Source of the DNA: Leptospira_A soteropolitanensis
Lineage (GTDB): Bacteria; Spirochaetota; Leptospiria; Leptospirales; Leptospiraceae
Reading direction: 5' to 3' (one strand)
DNA length: 64,000 nt
NCBI RefSeq assembly: GCF_026151335.1
Contig: NZ_JAMQPP010000001.1
Made by a program: the position numbers and the translations under genes. Positions 36,303 to 44,263 of the stretch are shown here, piece after piece (the stretch's first letter is position 1; every line of letters starts with the position of its first letter). The notes beneath the pieces are model-generated. The model made no database searches. It had not been told where the DNA came from and saw nothing but the letters and a program-made list of their open reading frames with translations.

Positions 36303-36315
36303 ATAGACAGTCTAT
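36303..36315. promoter_or_regulatory. Palindromic operator candidate between AraC and NmrA genes
   Basis: ATAGACAGTCTAT, a 13-bp palindrome in the 147-bp AT-rich divergent gap, about 60 nt before the reductase start. A possible binding site for the divergent regulator, although AraC proteins often prefer direct repeats. Confidence 0.35.
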
Positions 36316-36375
36316 ATTTTTTAAAGTAAATTATACACACAATCACGGATTTGATTCCGAAATGAAGGATAAACT

Positions 36376-37224
36376 ATGAAAGTATTTGTATACGGCGGTT
36401 CTGGACTCGTCGGTGGCCATTTAATCAAAGAATTACTAAATGGTGGGCACGAAGTTTTTGCCGGATCGAGAAAACCCGAAACGCAAAAGAGTTCTGCTAG
36501 TCTAAACTGGGTCTTCGCTGATTCTAGCGAACTTACCAAAGGACAAGAAGTTTTAGAAAAGGTTGATGCTGCTTTTTTCCTCAGTCCTCCCGGCCAAACC
36601 AACCAGTTTGAAATCTTATCGCCTTGGATTGAAAAAGCAAAACAAGTGGGTCTTAAAAAAATAGTTTTGATGACCGCAATGGGTGTAGACCACGCACCAC
36701 CAGAAGCACCATTCCGCAAAACAGAAATTATGCTCGAAGGATCGGGCCTACCTTGGAATATCATACGCCCAAACTGGTTCATGCAAAACTTTCATACCTT
36801 TTGGATTGCAGGAATTAAACAAGATGGAAAAATCTATTTTCCAGGTGGCACTGCAAAAACAAGTTTCATTGATGCGCGAGATATTGCTTCTGTGGCAGCG
36901 GTTCTACTCACTAGCTCAAAAAATGATAACCAGGCATTTACTTTAACAGGACCTGAATCCATAGACCATAATGTAGTCGCAGACCATTTAACAAAAGTAA
37001 GTGGAAAAAATATTGGATATGTTGATGTAGACCCAAAAGTATTTGAAGCTTCGCTTGTTTCTGCCGGACTCACAAAAGACTATGCTGCATTTCTTGTTAT
37101 GATTGCTGGCGCATTAAAAGAAGGATTTGCTTCTCCAATCTTAGATACAGTAAAAACTCTGACAGGGAAAGATCCAATTTCTTTTAGTCAATATGCAAAA
37201 GATTTTGCAAATGCTTGGAAATAA
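36376..37224 (+). CDS. NmrA-like NAD(P)-binding reductase
   Basis: Atypical short-chain dehydrogenase of 282 aa. The NAD(P) motif GGSGLVGG is at residues 7-14, followed by AGSRKPE, where arginine suggests NADPH. AFFLSPPG, VLMTAMGVDHAP and LPWNIIRPNWFMQNF are as in NmrA/QOR2-like proteins. The catalytic Tyr-xxx-Lys is replaced by FRKTE, which is normal for this group. It is probably controlled by the divergent cupin AraC regulator; the substrate is unknown, perhaps a quinone or aldehyde. ATG start; the weak GGA upstream is at 36365. Confidence 0.85.
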   Translation: MKVFVYGGSGLVGGHLIKELLNGGHEVFAGSRKPETQKSSASLNWVFADSSELTKGQEVLEKVDAAFFLSPPGQTNQFEILSPWIEKAKQVGLKKIVLMTAMGVDHAPPEAPFRKTEIMLEGSGLPWNIIRPNWFMQNFHTFWIAGIKQDGKIYFPGGTAKTSFIDARDIASVAAVLLTSSKNDNQAFTLTGPESIDHNVVADHLTKVSGKNIGYVDVDPKVFEASLVSAGLTKDYAAFLVMIAGALKEGFASPILDTVKTLTGKDPISFSQYAKDFANAWK

Positions 37225-37546
37225 GAAATTCAATCATTGAATTAAATGTCTATTTGATTAATTTAGGATTGAATTTTAATCTACGATTAAGATCCGGTTG
37301 GTATTTTCACCAGCTGGATCTATTTGCATATTCCTTAATATCAATTTAAGAAAGTTAAAAATACAAATCGAAAGATCACTGCAATCAAAAATTGGGAATT
37401 TCCCTTAGCTTATCCTATGGAAGTGATCGCGATGGTATCTTTTAAGATGGTAAAAAACACTACAAGATATCTTGTTTTTCCAACCTTTATATATAGTTTG
37501 ATTTACAGAACCAAATGATGATCAAAAAAAAATCGTAACCTAACCT
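37225..37546. other. Intergenic region with two palindromes
   Basis: A 322-bp gap. It contains the imperfect hairpin described at 37290-37321 and a perfect 14-bp palindrome ACAAGATATCTTGT at 37462-37475 followed by TTTTT. No gene seen on either strand. Confidence 0.5.
37290..37321 (+). terminator. Hairpin after the NmrA-like gene
   Basis: AGATCCGGTTGGT pairs with ACCAGCTGGATCT (11 of 13 positions) around a 6-nt loop. No strong T-tract, so a weak terminator at best. Confidence 0.4.
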
Positions 37547-39094
37547 ATGAATCGATTCAATGGCAATATTGCATTAATTGGTAATGTTATGTTTTACAGA
37601 TTCTTTTTTCTTAATATTTTAATACTCCTTTTCTCCTGTAAATTAAACCTAAACAATCCGAATGATCCAAATACAAAAGACTATTGGATAAGAGCTTTAA
37701 TTCAGGACTATTTATTAAATGATGGATGCAGAAATTTTGCAGAGTGGAACAGGCGTTATGGTGAATCTACTTCATCAACTTATGGGGCAGACTTTCTATT
37801 TTTGTCCAACGGAGATATCATTCTTATTGGTATAACTAAGAATCCTATCCAACCTGGAGTTACAAGCGGGATCACGGGATCTTTTGAAGGTACACCAGGC
37901 GCAGCTAAAAACCTCTTTCTGATGCGCATTGCGAGAAACAATGGAGACATCCAATGGATAGATTACTTAGGACAAGTTTATAGTTCTCCAAACAATCTAA
38001 AACTTCATCAATTTTCGAACGGAGAATTAGCTGTTAGCTTTATTGCTTTAGGTTCTGGACAATCAGGATCTGCCCTTATCTCCCCTAAATCAAGTTCAGC
38101 GGTGGATAAATCTGTTTATCTTGGAAGACACCGTACTGATGGTAGTCGTGTTTGGTTTACTTATTTAGATTCTTCATCAATAGGTGCAAACCTAGTTACA
38201 GCATTAGACAAAAGCGATCGGTTTCATTTATTCGCGGAAAACGATGGTAACACTGGACATATATCTTTCTCTGAACTTCCATCTAGTCAAAATGTCTCAC
38301 TCGGTGGGGAAAGCGATACAGACATACTCTACGGTCTTGTTGACTCCAATGGGAATGGTGTTTTCCAAAGATACATTACAAGTTCCTATAATGAATCACC
38401 ATCCAATGCCGTTTATTCCAACGGATATCTTTACTTAGCTGGTATTTCATCCGGGAATTTGGAAGGAACTAGTCACCCATACTTAGGTGGTGCTCTTCCT
38501 TTTATTGCAAAATTCAATGCATCCACTGGAAATCGGGAGATGTTTATTTATACAGGATACCCGAGTGCCTCTTTTGATTACAGTAGGCAACTTGTAGTCA
38601 GTGATACTTCCATTCTGCAATTGCTAAGAACCAATTTACCCTGGAGTTCTGTGGTCAGAGAACCTATGCAAAGTGATACAGAGCATTATGCCTTTGCACA
38701 ATATGATTTGAATGGTGGCCTACAATGGGTTTCATTTTTAGGATTTTCTAGTGGTGATGTAGCTACATTAGAAGAACCACCAACCTTATTTGAATCCAAT
38801 GGACTCTTGAGAAATAGGTCTCGTATTCCCGCATCATTGGGACGCTATACATCTGGAATATCGGTTAGTTCAGGCACTGGCTCAGGAGACTACCAACTAG
38901 CAGATGTTTGGATTCGTGCAAACTCAGGATATTTTGAACGTATCCGGTATAGTTCTAATATAAGTGGGACAGAAAATAAACGAACGGATCAAATGAAAAC
39001 ACTTTGCGATGGAAAATACGGATATATGGACAGAGTGTTTTTCTCTGAATCAGAAGAACCAACACAAATAGAGTTCCAAACAGCCCAAGAGTAA
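37547..39094 (+). CDS. Paralogous SBBP-like lipoprotein, copy 4 of 4
   Basis: Signal peptide ending ILILLFSC, then the family tag CKLNLNNPNDPNTKDYWIRALI. A second cysteine lies in NDGCRNF and a third in TLCDGKY near the C-terminus. The centre has GDIQWIDYLGQV, GSRVWFTYLDS and GGLQWVSFLG strands. It is clearly closest to the copy at 25054 (both share FAEW/FQTW, SSIGA/SIGD and the LADVW/LADVF segments), so the pair was split by the genes between. A start at ATG 37589 would give a more usual signal peptide (MFYRFFFLNILI). Confidence 0.7.
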   Translation: MNRFNGNIALIGNVMFYRFFFLNILILLFSCKLNLNNPNDPNTKDYWIRALIQDYLLNDGCRNFAEWNRRYGESTSSTYGADFLFLSNGDIILIGITKNPIQPGVTSGITGSFEGTPGAAKNLFLMRIARNNGDIQWIDYLGQVYSSPNNLKLHQFSNGELAVSFIALGSGQSGSALISPKSSSAVDKSVYLGRHRTDGSRVWFTYLDSSSIGANLVTALDKSDRFHLFAENDGNTGHISFSELPSSQNVSLGGESDTDILYGLVDSNGNGVFQRYITSSYNESPSNAVYSNGYLYLAGISSGNLEGTSHPYLGGALPFIAKFNASTGNREMFIYTGYPSASFDYSRQLVVSDTSILQLLRTNLPWSSVVREPMQSDTEHYAFAQYDLNGGLQWVSFLGFSSGDVATLEEPPTLFESNGLLRNRSRIPASLGRYTSGISVSSGTGSGDYQLADVWIRANSGYFERIRYSSNISGTENKRTDQMKTLCDGKYGYMDRVFFSESEEPTQIEFQTAQE

Positions 39095-39142
39095 AGTGAT
39101 GCAATTAGTCCTCTATCAGCAGATGAGAAGTTTAACTAACCA

Positions 39143-39553
39143 TTACTTACAATTTTCCAATTGAGCTAACTCAGCAAATAACCAATCAGCTGAAAATAAC
39201 TCCTTACCTTGTGAAAACTGAATCCGATAAGGAGTTCCTGTTAGAAAGGATTTTGAGGCAATTTTTTCAATGAAAAGTTTAGCAGTCCAATCTTTTGGAT
39301 CGGGAGCAAAAAATGAGTTTTTTGCTTCTTCTAATTTGTAACGGAGATGTTTTTCTGCTTCTGCTGGAGTGTGACTGTCTCCGTTACGAATAAAATTACC
39401 TTGGATTTTACCTACTTTCTTTAATAGTTTTTCAATTTTTTGTTCTTCTGTTAATGGATTACATGATTCAGTTTTTGCATATAGATACGAATGCACAGGA
39501 ACCAACTCGAATGAAATAAAAAATAGAATCCAAATAGGCCGTAGAGACTTCAT
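39143..39553 (-). CDS. DUF5329-like exported protein
   Basis: Small exported protein (137 aa). The signal peptide MKSLRPIWILFFISFELVPV is followed by a domain with the order of conserved words that I associate with DUF5329: EEQKIEKLLKKVG, GNFIRNG, AEAEKHLRYKLEEAK, AKLFIEKIASKSFLTGTPY and a final W-LF-EL. Two cysteines, near the mature N-terminus and at the C-terminus (ENCK), could pair. Start at 39553 rather than further upstream because AAGGAA stands before it. Function unknown. Confidence 0.65.
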   Translation of the reverse strand: MKSLRPIWILFFISFELVPVHSYLYAKTESCNPLTEEQKIEKLLKKVGKIQGNFIRNGDSHTPAEAEKHLRYKLEEAKNSFFAPDPKDWTAKLFIEKIASKSFLTGTPYRIQFSQGKELFSADWLFAELAQLENCK

Positions 39554-39674
39554 AAACATTCCTTTTCCTTGACTTAATTCAAAGTTAATATCTGTGTACA
39601 AAATCATTTTTAATCGAAAACAAAGAAATCATTGCGAACAAAAGGTTTTTTTAACTATCAAAAGAATCAGATCC

Positions 39675-39732
39675 ATGACTGTCAGTCATAGTTAACTGAC
39701 TCAGAGTTGTTTCAAATTGACCTTTAGTCAAT
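39675..39732. promoter_or_regulatory. Two inverted repeats upstream of the TetR gene
   Basis: ATGACTG-T-CAGTCAT (39675-39689) is a perfect 15-bp palindrome, and ATTGAC-5-GTCAAT (39716-39732) a second one, with a further TGACT half site between them. All share TGAC/GTCA half sites, as expected for an autoregulated TetR-type operator, 50-107 bp before the start. Confidence 0.5.
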
Positions 39733-39781
39733 AGTATATTTTTTTCTAGCATATTTTTTAAGATTTTCGCATTCTGGAAGT

Positions 39782-40453
39782 ATGAGCCGCGCGCCAATGG
39801 TAGAACGTTCGCCCAAAAAAAGAGCCGTATTGGAAAAAGATAAACTTTCCAAACGAACTTCAATTCTCCAATCTGCAGCATTTCTTTTACAAAAAAAAGA
39901 TTGGGCGGAACTATCAATGGATGAAGTTGCGAAACGAGCAAAAATTGCCAAAGGTACTTTGTACTTATACTTTCCAACAAAGGAAGATCTTTGCCTTCGA
40001 GTACACAATGCAGATTATGAAGCCTGGTTTTTGGATATGGAAAGTTTTCTAAAAGAAACCAAATTAGTCGATGCGGAAGTGTTTTCTAATTGGTTTGTTG
40101 ATTCGATGGATAGACATCTGCGTTTTTTAAAACTATTACCCATAGTCCCAACCATTTTAGAAAAGAATGCAAGTGTGGAAACCATTCGGGAATTTAAACT
40201 CAGCCTAAAAGATCAGATATATAAAATTCTTCCACTTCTAATCAAAGTATTTCCTTTATTAAACGAACAATCAGCATTTTTATTTCTGATGCAATGTCAT
40301 GCTTTAGCTATTGGATCTTGGTCTCATGGATTCCCTTCTAACCAAGTCAAAGATGCAGTTAAAGAAGATGGATTGGATATGTTCGTTTTAGATTACAAAA
40401 AATTTCTGCGAACATCTATTCTTACACTTTTAAACGGATACAAAATCACTTAA
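39782..40453 (+). CDS. TetR-family transcriptional regulator
   Basis: Repressor-type regulator of 223 aa. The N-terminal helix-turn-helix is clear: ILQSAAFLLQKKDWAELSMD and VAKRAKIAKGTLYLYFPTKEDL (residues 28-75). The C-terminal half is helical ligand-binding and contains FLKLLPIVPTILEKNAS, as in the TetR_C_25-like group found with lipid or drug export. The two inverted repeats in front of it point to autoregulation. The gene overlaps the convergent membrane enzyme gene by 4 nt. Confidence 0.87.
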   Translation: MSRAPMVERSPKKRAVLEKDKLSKRTSILQSAAFLLQKKDWAELSMDEVAKRAKIAKGTLYLYFPTKEDLCLRVHNADYEAWFLDMESFLKETKLVDAEVFSNWFVDSMDRHLRFLKLLPIVPTILEKNASVETIREFKLSLKDQIYKILPLLIKVFPLLNEQSAFLFLMQCHALAIGSWSHGFPSNQVKDAVKEDGLDMFVLDYKKFLRTSILTLLNGYKIT

Positions 40454-42090
40454 TGAATTCCAGAAATAATTTGATTTACTAACTTATCTTTTAAGCGAAC
40501 GTCAGTTACTTGTTTCCTATTTCGATCATCTAAGTCCATCTCCAACAACTGATCACGATCACTGTGGTAAATGTATTTTTTGTCCAACGTAATCCAAGAT
40601 TTTTGAATTTCAGAATTCCAAGTTTTTGAAAATAAATTTAGTTTATAGTCAGCTGAAAAAAAATTTTTACTTTGATCCAAATGGACCTGGTCTTTATCCT
40701 CATCTAATAGCCCTAGAATTGTTGTCTTAAAATCTACAGAGGAACCTTTTTTCGGACGATAGATTTCTCCTGATTTGACAAAATACAATAGGAATGGTAC
40801 ATCCGTTTCCTGATTATATAAAGAATAATTGTGCGCATGGGCACCTTCTTCTCCAAAAGATTCACCATGATCTGCCGAAAGAATAACGACAGTTTCACGA
40901 CTCGAATGTTCTTTCCAATAAGAAATAATCGAATCTATAACTTTTACTTCTTCTTGTAATGCTACCTTATAACGAAAAGAAGGTGATTTCCATTCAGATT
41001 CAGAGCGATTTTTTGAAATGAAATAGGGACTATGCGTTTGGCTAAGTCCAACCAAAACAAAAATAGGACTATTTGTTTTTTGGATCATTCTTTTTTGTGC
41101 AGAAAGAATTACTCTATCATCCATTCCCCAACTAAATGAGGAATATAGCGAACCATACTCTTTTTCTAATGTAGTTTTATCCCAAACTGATTGAAAAATT
41201 TTAGGAAAGAAACTCTCCATACCTTCGAAATAAATAGATTGAGTATAAATCATAATAGTTTGGTAATTATGATCTCTATGCAATAATACGGGAAAACTTG
41301 ATTCTAAAATAGATTTATCTATATTCAATCGACTAAGATTGAGTTGCGATTGTCCAGTCATCCATGTGAATAAACTTTTAGATGTATGCGGCATAGGAAT
41401 CCAAAAATGAGCTCCTTCTAACAGAGAAAAATTAATGTATTTTGATGTTTGAGTAGATAAATGTTTTCTAGAAACGCCTTCCAATAATACAAAAACAATA
41501 TTGGGTTTATCATGGATAGATTCCAAAACCGACTTCACCCTTTTCGCTTGAGATAAGGAAACGGGGAGGTATTTACTAACATCCAATTCCTCATTCTCAG
41601 AAATAAATGATAGAAAAAACAAAATGACAACGGACAATGAAATAAAAATCTTTTTTCGATTCTTATTTAGAATCCAATAAAATCCTATAAACAAAACAAT
41701 CCACTGCGACAACTTCCATTGATATAAAAAACCAATGATATCGGTAGACAGAAGACGAATATGTTTGAAAAAGTATAGAAACAATTCAAAGTTAACAGAC
41801 GTTTGATACACTTGTTGGTATCCCAGTAGGATTAAATACAAAGTCCATAATATAACACGTAAAATTAAACTATATTTAATTCCTTGGATTTGTTTGTTTC
41901 TTAAATAAATTTCTAAAATTAAGACGACAACGGTAAAGGTATTGAGAAAAAAACCATGAAAGTATACCCAAACTCCTATTGCACCAGAAAAGAGTCCCTG
42001 AAAGCAATATAAGGACAAATAAATAAAAAACATAGGAGTATTTTTCAAGCTTGATAAAATAGCAGTGATTAGAAACTTATTTAACTTCAA
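40450..42090 (-). CDS. Membrane sulfatase-fold enzyme (LTA synthase/phosphoethanolamine transferase-like)
   Basis: Five N-terminal membrane helices (about 1-160) carry an extracytoplasmic alkaline-phosphatase-superfamily domain: NIVFVLLEGVSRKHLS near residue 197 (first metal ligand), MPHTSKSLFTWMTG with the Thr/Ser nucleophile position near 235, and VVILSADHGESFGEEGAHAHNY (metal ligands, about 405-425). Such enzymes move phosphoglycerol or phosphoethanolamine onto lipids or glycans, or cleave sulfate esters; which one cannot be read. TTG start overlapping the PBP1C gene by 14 nt, so it belongs to that operon. Confidence 0.78.
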   Translation of the reverse strand: MKLNKFLITAILSSLKNTPMFFIYLSLYCFQGLFSGAIGVWVYFHGFFLNTFTVVVLILEIYLRNKQIQGIKYSLILRVILWTLYLILLGYQQVYQTSVNFELFLYFFKHIRLLSTDIIGFLYQWKLSQWIVLFIGFYWILNKNRKKIFISLSVVILFFLSFISENEELDVSKYLPVSLSQAKRVKSVLESIHDKPNIVFVLLEGVSRKHLSTQTSKYINFSLLEGAHFWIPMPHTSKSLFTWMTGQSQLNLSRLNIDKSILESSFPVLLHRDHNYQTIMIYTQSIYFEGMESFFPKIFQSVWDKTTLEKEYGSLYSSFSWGMDDRVILSAQKRMIQKTNSPIFVLVGLSQTHSPYFISKNRSESEWKSPSFRYKVALQEEVKVIDSIISYWKEHSSRETVVILSADHGESFGEEGAHAHNYSLYNQETDVPFLLYFVKSGEIYRPKKGSSVDFKTTILGLLDEDKDQVHLDQSKNFFSADYKLNLFSKTWNSEIQKSWITLDKKYIYHSDRDQLLEMDLDDRNRKQVTDVRLKDKLVNQIISGIH

Positions 42091-44263
42091 AGTCTACTGT
42101 TGCCTTTTGTACGTCACCATCATACAAAACTAATGATTGTTTACCGCGAAAGATTGGCAAACGTAATTCACCGTTAGGTGAAGGTATTAATTCTTTTTCT
42201 CCATTCCAAATTAACTTTGGATCTTTTAAGGTTTTAATTTCACGGATTCGAACTGGAATACTCTGTGTCTCTTTTTCATAAGAAGGATGGTATAAATAGA
42301 TTTGTCCTTTTGAAGGATAAACAAAACCAACTCCAAGTATTAATTTTTTTGTATTACCAGAGTGTTCATCGCAAAATTCAGATGGAATGACTTTTTTTCT
42401 TACTTGTAACCCAATAGCGGGACATTTTTCCAATGCTAATTTACCTGTGAGTCGACAAAACCTTTTAGTCTCAGTAAAATTTGGCATAAAGTCTTGTTTT
42501 GGTTTATCTTTCATTAAATTTCGGAATATATTTTGTACAATACGTCCTGCACCAAACGAACCAGAAACATCCATTGTCCTTTCACCTGAAAAATTCCCTA
42601 CCCAAGCACCAACCACATATCTCTCATTAAATGCAACGGTCCATGAATTCCGATAGTCTTTTGATGTTCCTGTTTTAATTGATACGGAAAAAGGGAAATC
42701 TAAATAACTTCTTCTACCAAAAGCTCTCTGTCGCAATTTTGGATCTTTTAAAACAAATTTAATTTCTTCGGCTGTATCTGGTGAAAACAAACGTAAAGTG
42801 GAACCATAGTATAAAGGTTTTTTATCGATCGAACCAAGACGAATTTTTGGCAGTATTCCGTTTAATACAAACGACCCATAAGCACGAGTTAGCTGCAAAA
42901 GACTTGTCCCTCCTGCTCCTAAAGCTAAACCTGGACCATAATACTGCGGAGATTCTTTTAAGTGAGAAAATCCTGCTAACTGAAGAAATCGGAAAAAAAA
43001 TGGAATACCCATTTGGTTGATTGCCGTGACTGCTGGAATATTCCGAGAATTACCAAGAGCCTCAGCTAAAGTTAAATCTCCCCAATACCTTAAGTCTGCA
43101 TTTCTCGGAAGATAATTGCCTCCTTGGCCAAGCGAAAAAGAATATTTCTCATCAGAGAAGATTGAATTAACTTTATAATAACCCTTTTCTATAGCAATCG
43201 CATATAACAACGGTTTTAGAGTGCTTCCGGCATCCCTATATGCTAGACTACCATTTACCATTCCATTTCCATCTTCGAAGAAATTTTTAGATCCAATCAT
43301 AGCCCGTAGTTCTAACTCATCTTCTTTGCCAGGCATCCGTTCCAATACAATTGCCGACGCATTCGATACATTCCATCTTGCCAGTCCTTCTAATTCAGAA
43401 TTTACTATCGAATGCAACTCCGAGTTCAGTTCCGATGAAAGTGAAGATACAAATTCTTCCGATGGAACAGAAATTAACTTTCGAATCCAATTTAGAAAAT
43501 GTTGGTTTTCGCCTTTCCAATCTTCGGCAAAATCATACTTACTTTTAAATTGAGAATATTCGATCAGTTCGGCTGGATTTTTTAATATCGGAAGTTCATA
43601 CGGAATTCGATGGACAAGATTGTTATAGCGAGTCAATAACTCTTCTAAACTTGGTTTGTTCTTTCGAATTAAAACCGTTAAGTAAACAGCCTCTTCAATC
43701 GACAAAAAACGAATATGTTTTCCAAATATCGCTAGTGAGGCGGAAGGGAATCCAACAAGATTCGAATGAATGGATACAGAATTTAGATAAGCTTCTAAAA
43801 TTTCAGGTTTTGTAAGCCAAATTTCGTATCGTATAGCTTCAATGATTTCAAAAATTTTTCGCAAAGAAAAAGGATAGGAACGAATCTCTGGATTTTGAAT
43901 CCGAACAAGTTGCATGGTAATCGTTGACGCTCCACCTCTTTTCCCTTTTGAAAAAAAGTAGGAACGAATTGAATTAAAACCTGCAAATAAGTCAACGCCA
44001 TGATGAGAATCAAATCGTTTGTCTTCTGCAATTTTTATGATTTCAAAAACAAAGTTTGGATATTCTCTGATTTTTTCCCAATCTTGTTTGGTTTGATTTG
44101 AGTTTCTCCCTCTACCAATTAGAGTTCCTTCCTCTGTTACAATACGAACTGTTGAATGATTTCGCAGTGACTCAAAATCAACAGGTCTAAATAAAAACAC
44201 CATTAGAGTGGCAACGAATATACCACCTAACGGATATATAGTTAAATATTTTTTATAAATCAA
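42077..44263 (-). CDS. pbpC: Penicillin-binding protein 1C
   Basis: Bifunctional peptidoglycan synthase with one membrane anchor (about 10-27). The glycosyltransferase 51 domain shows AEDKRFDSHHGVD and GGASTITMQLVR (about 75-125). The transpeptidase domain contains STLK with Ser347 as the acylated residue, GNSRN near residue 400 and KTGTSKD near residue 525. A C-terminal biglycan-binding-type domain with cysteines follows. At 728 aa it has normal length. It overlaps the alpha-2-macroglobulin gene by 4 nt with a TTG start. The pairing pbpC/alpha-2-macroglobulin is conserved widely in bacteria and is thought to serve envelope repair and defence. Confidence 0.93.
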   Translation of the reverse strand: MIYKKYLTIYPLGGIFVATLMVFLFRPVDFESLRNHSTVRIVTEEGTLIGRGRNSNQTKQDWEKIREYPNFVFEIIKIAEDKRFDSHHGVDLFAGFNSIRSYFFSKGKRGGASTITMQLVRIQNPEIRSYPFSLRKIFEIIEAIRYEIWLTKPEILEAYLNSVSIHSNLVGFPSASLAIFGKHIRFLSIEEAVYLTVLIRKNKPSLEELLTRYNNLVHRIPYELPILKNPAELIEYSQFKSKYDFAEDWKGENQHFLNWIRKLISVPSEEFVSSLSSELNSELHSIVNSELEGLARWNVSNASAIVLERMPGKEDELELRAMIGSKNFFEDGNGMVNGSLAYRDAGSTLKPLLYAIAIEKGYYKVNSIFSDEKYSFSLGQGGNYLPRNADLRYWGDLTLAEALGNSRNIPAVTAINQMGIPFFFRFLQLAGFSHLKESPQYYGPGLALGAGGTSLLQLTRAYGSFVLNGILPKIRLGSIDKKPLYYGSTLRLFSPDTAEEIKFVLKDPKLRQRAFGRRSYLDFPFSVSIKTGTSKDYRNSWTVAFNERYVVGAWVGNFSGERTMDVSGSFGAGRIVQNIFRNLMKDKPKQDFMPNFTETKRFCRLTGKLALEKCPAIGLQVRKKVIPSEFCDEHSGNTKKLILGVGFVYPSKGQIYLYHPSYEKETQSIPVRIREIKTLKDPKLIWNGEKELIPSPNGELRLPIFRGKQSLVLYDGDVQKATVDFEVK

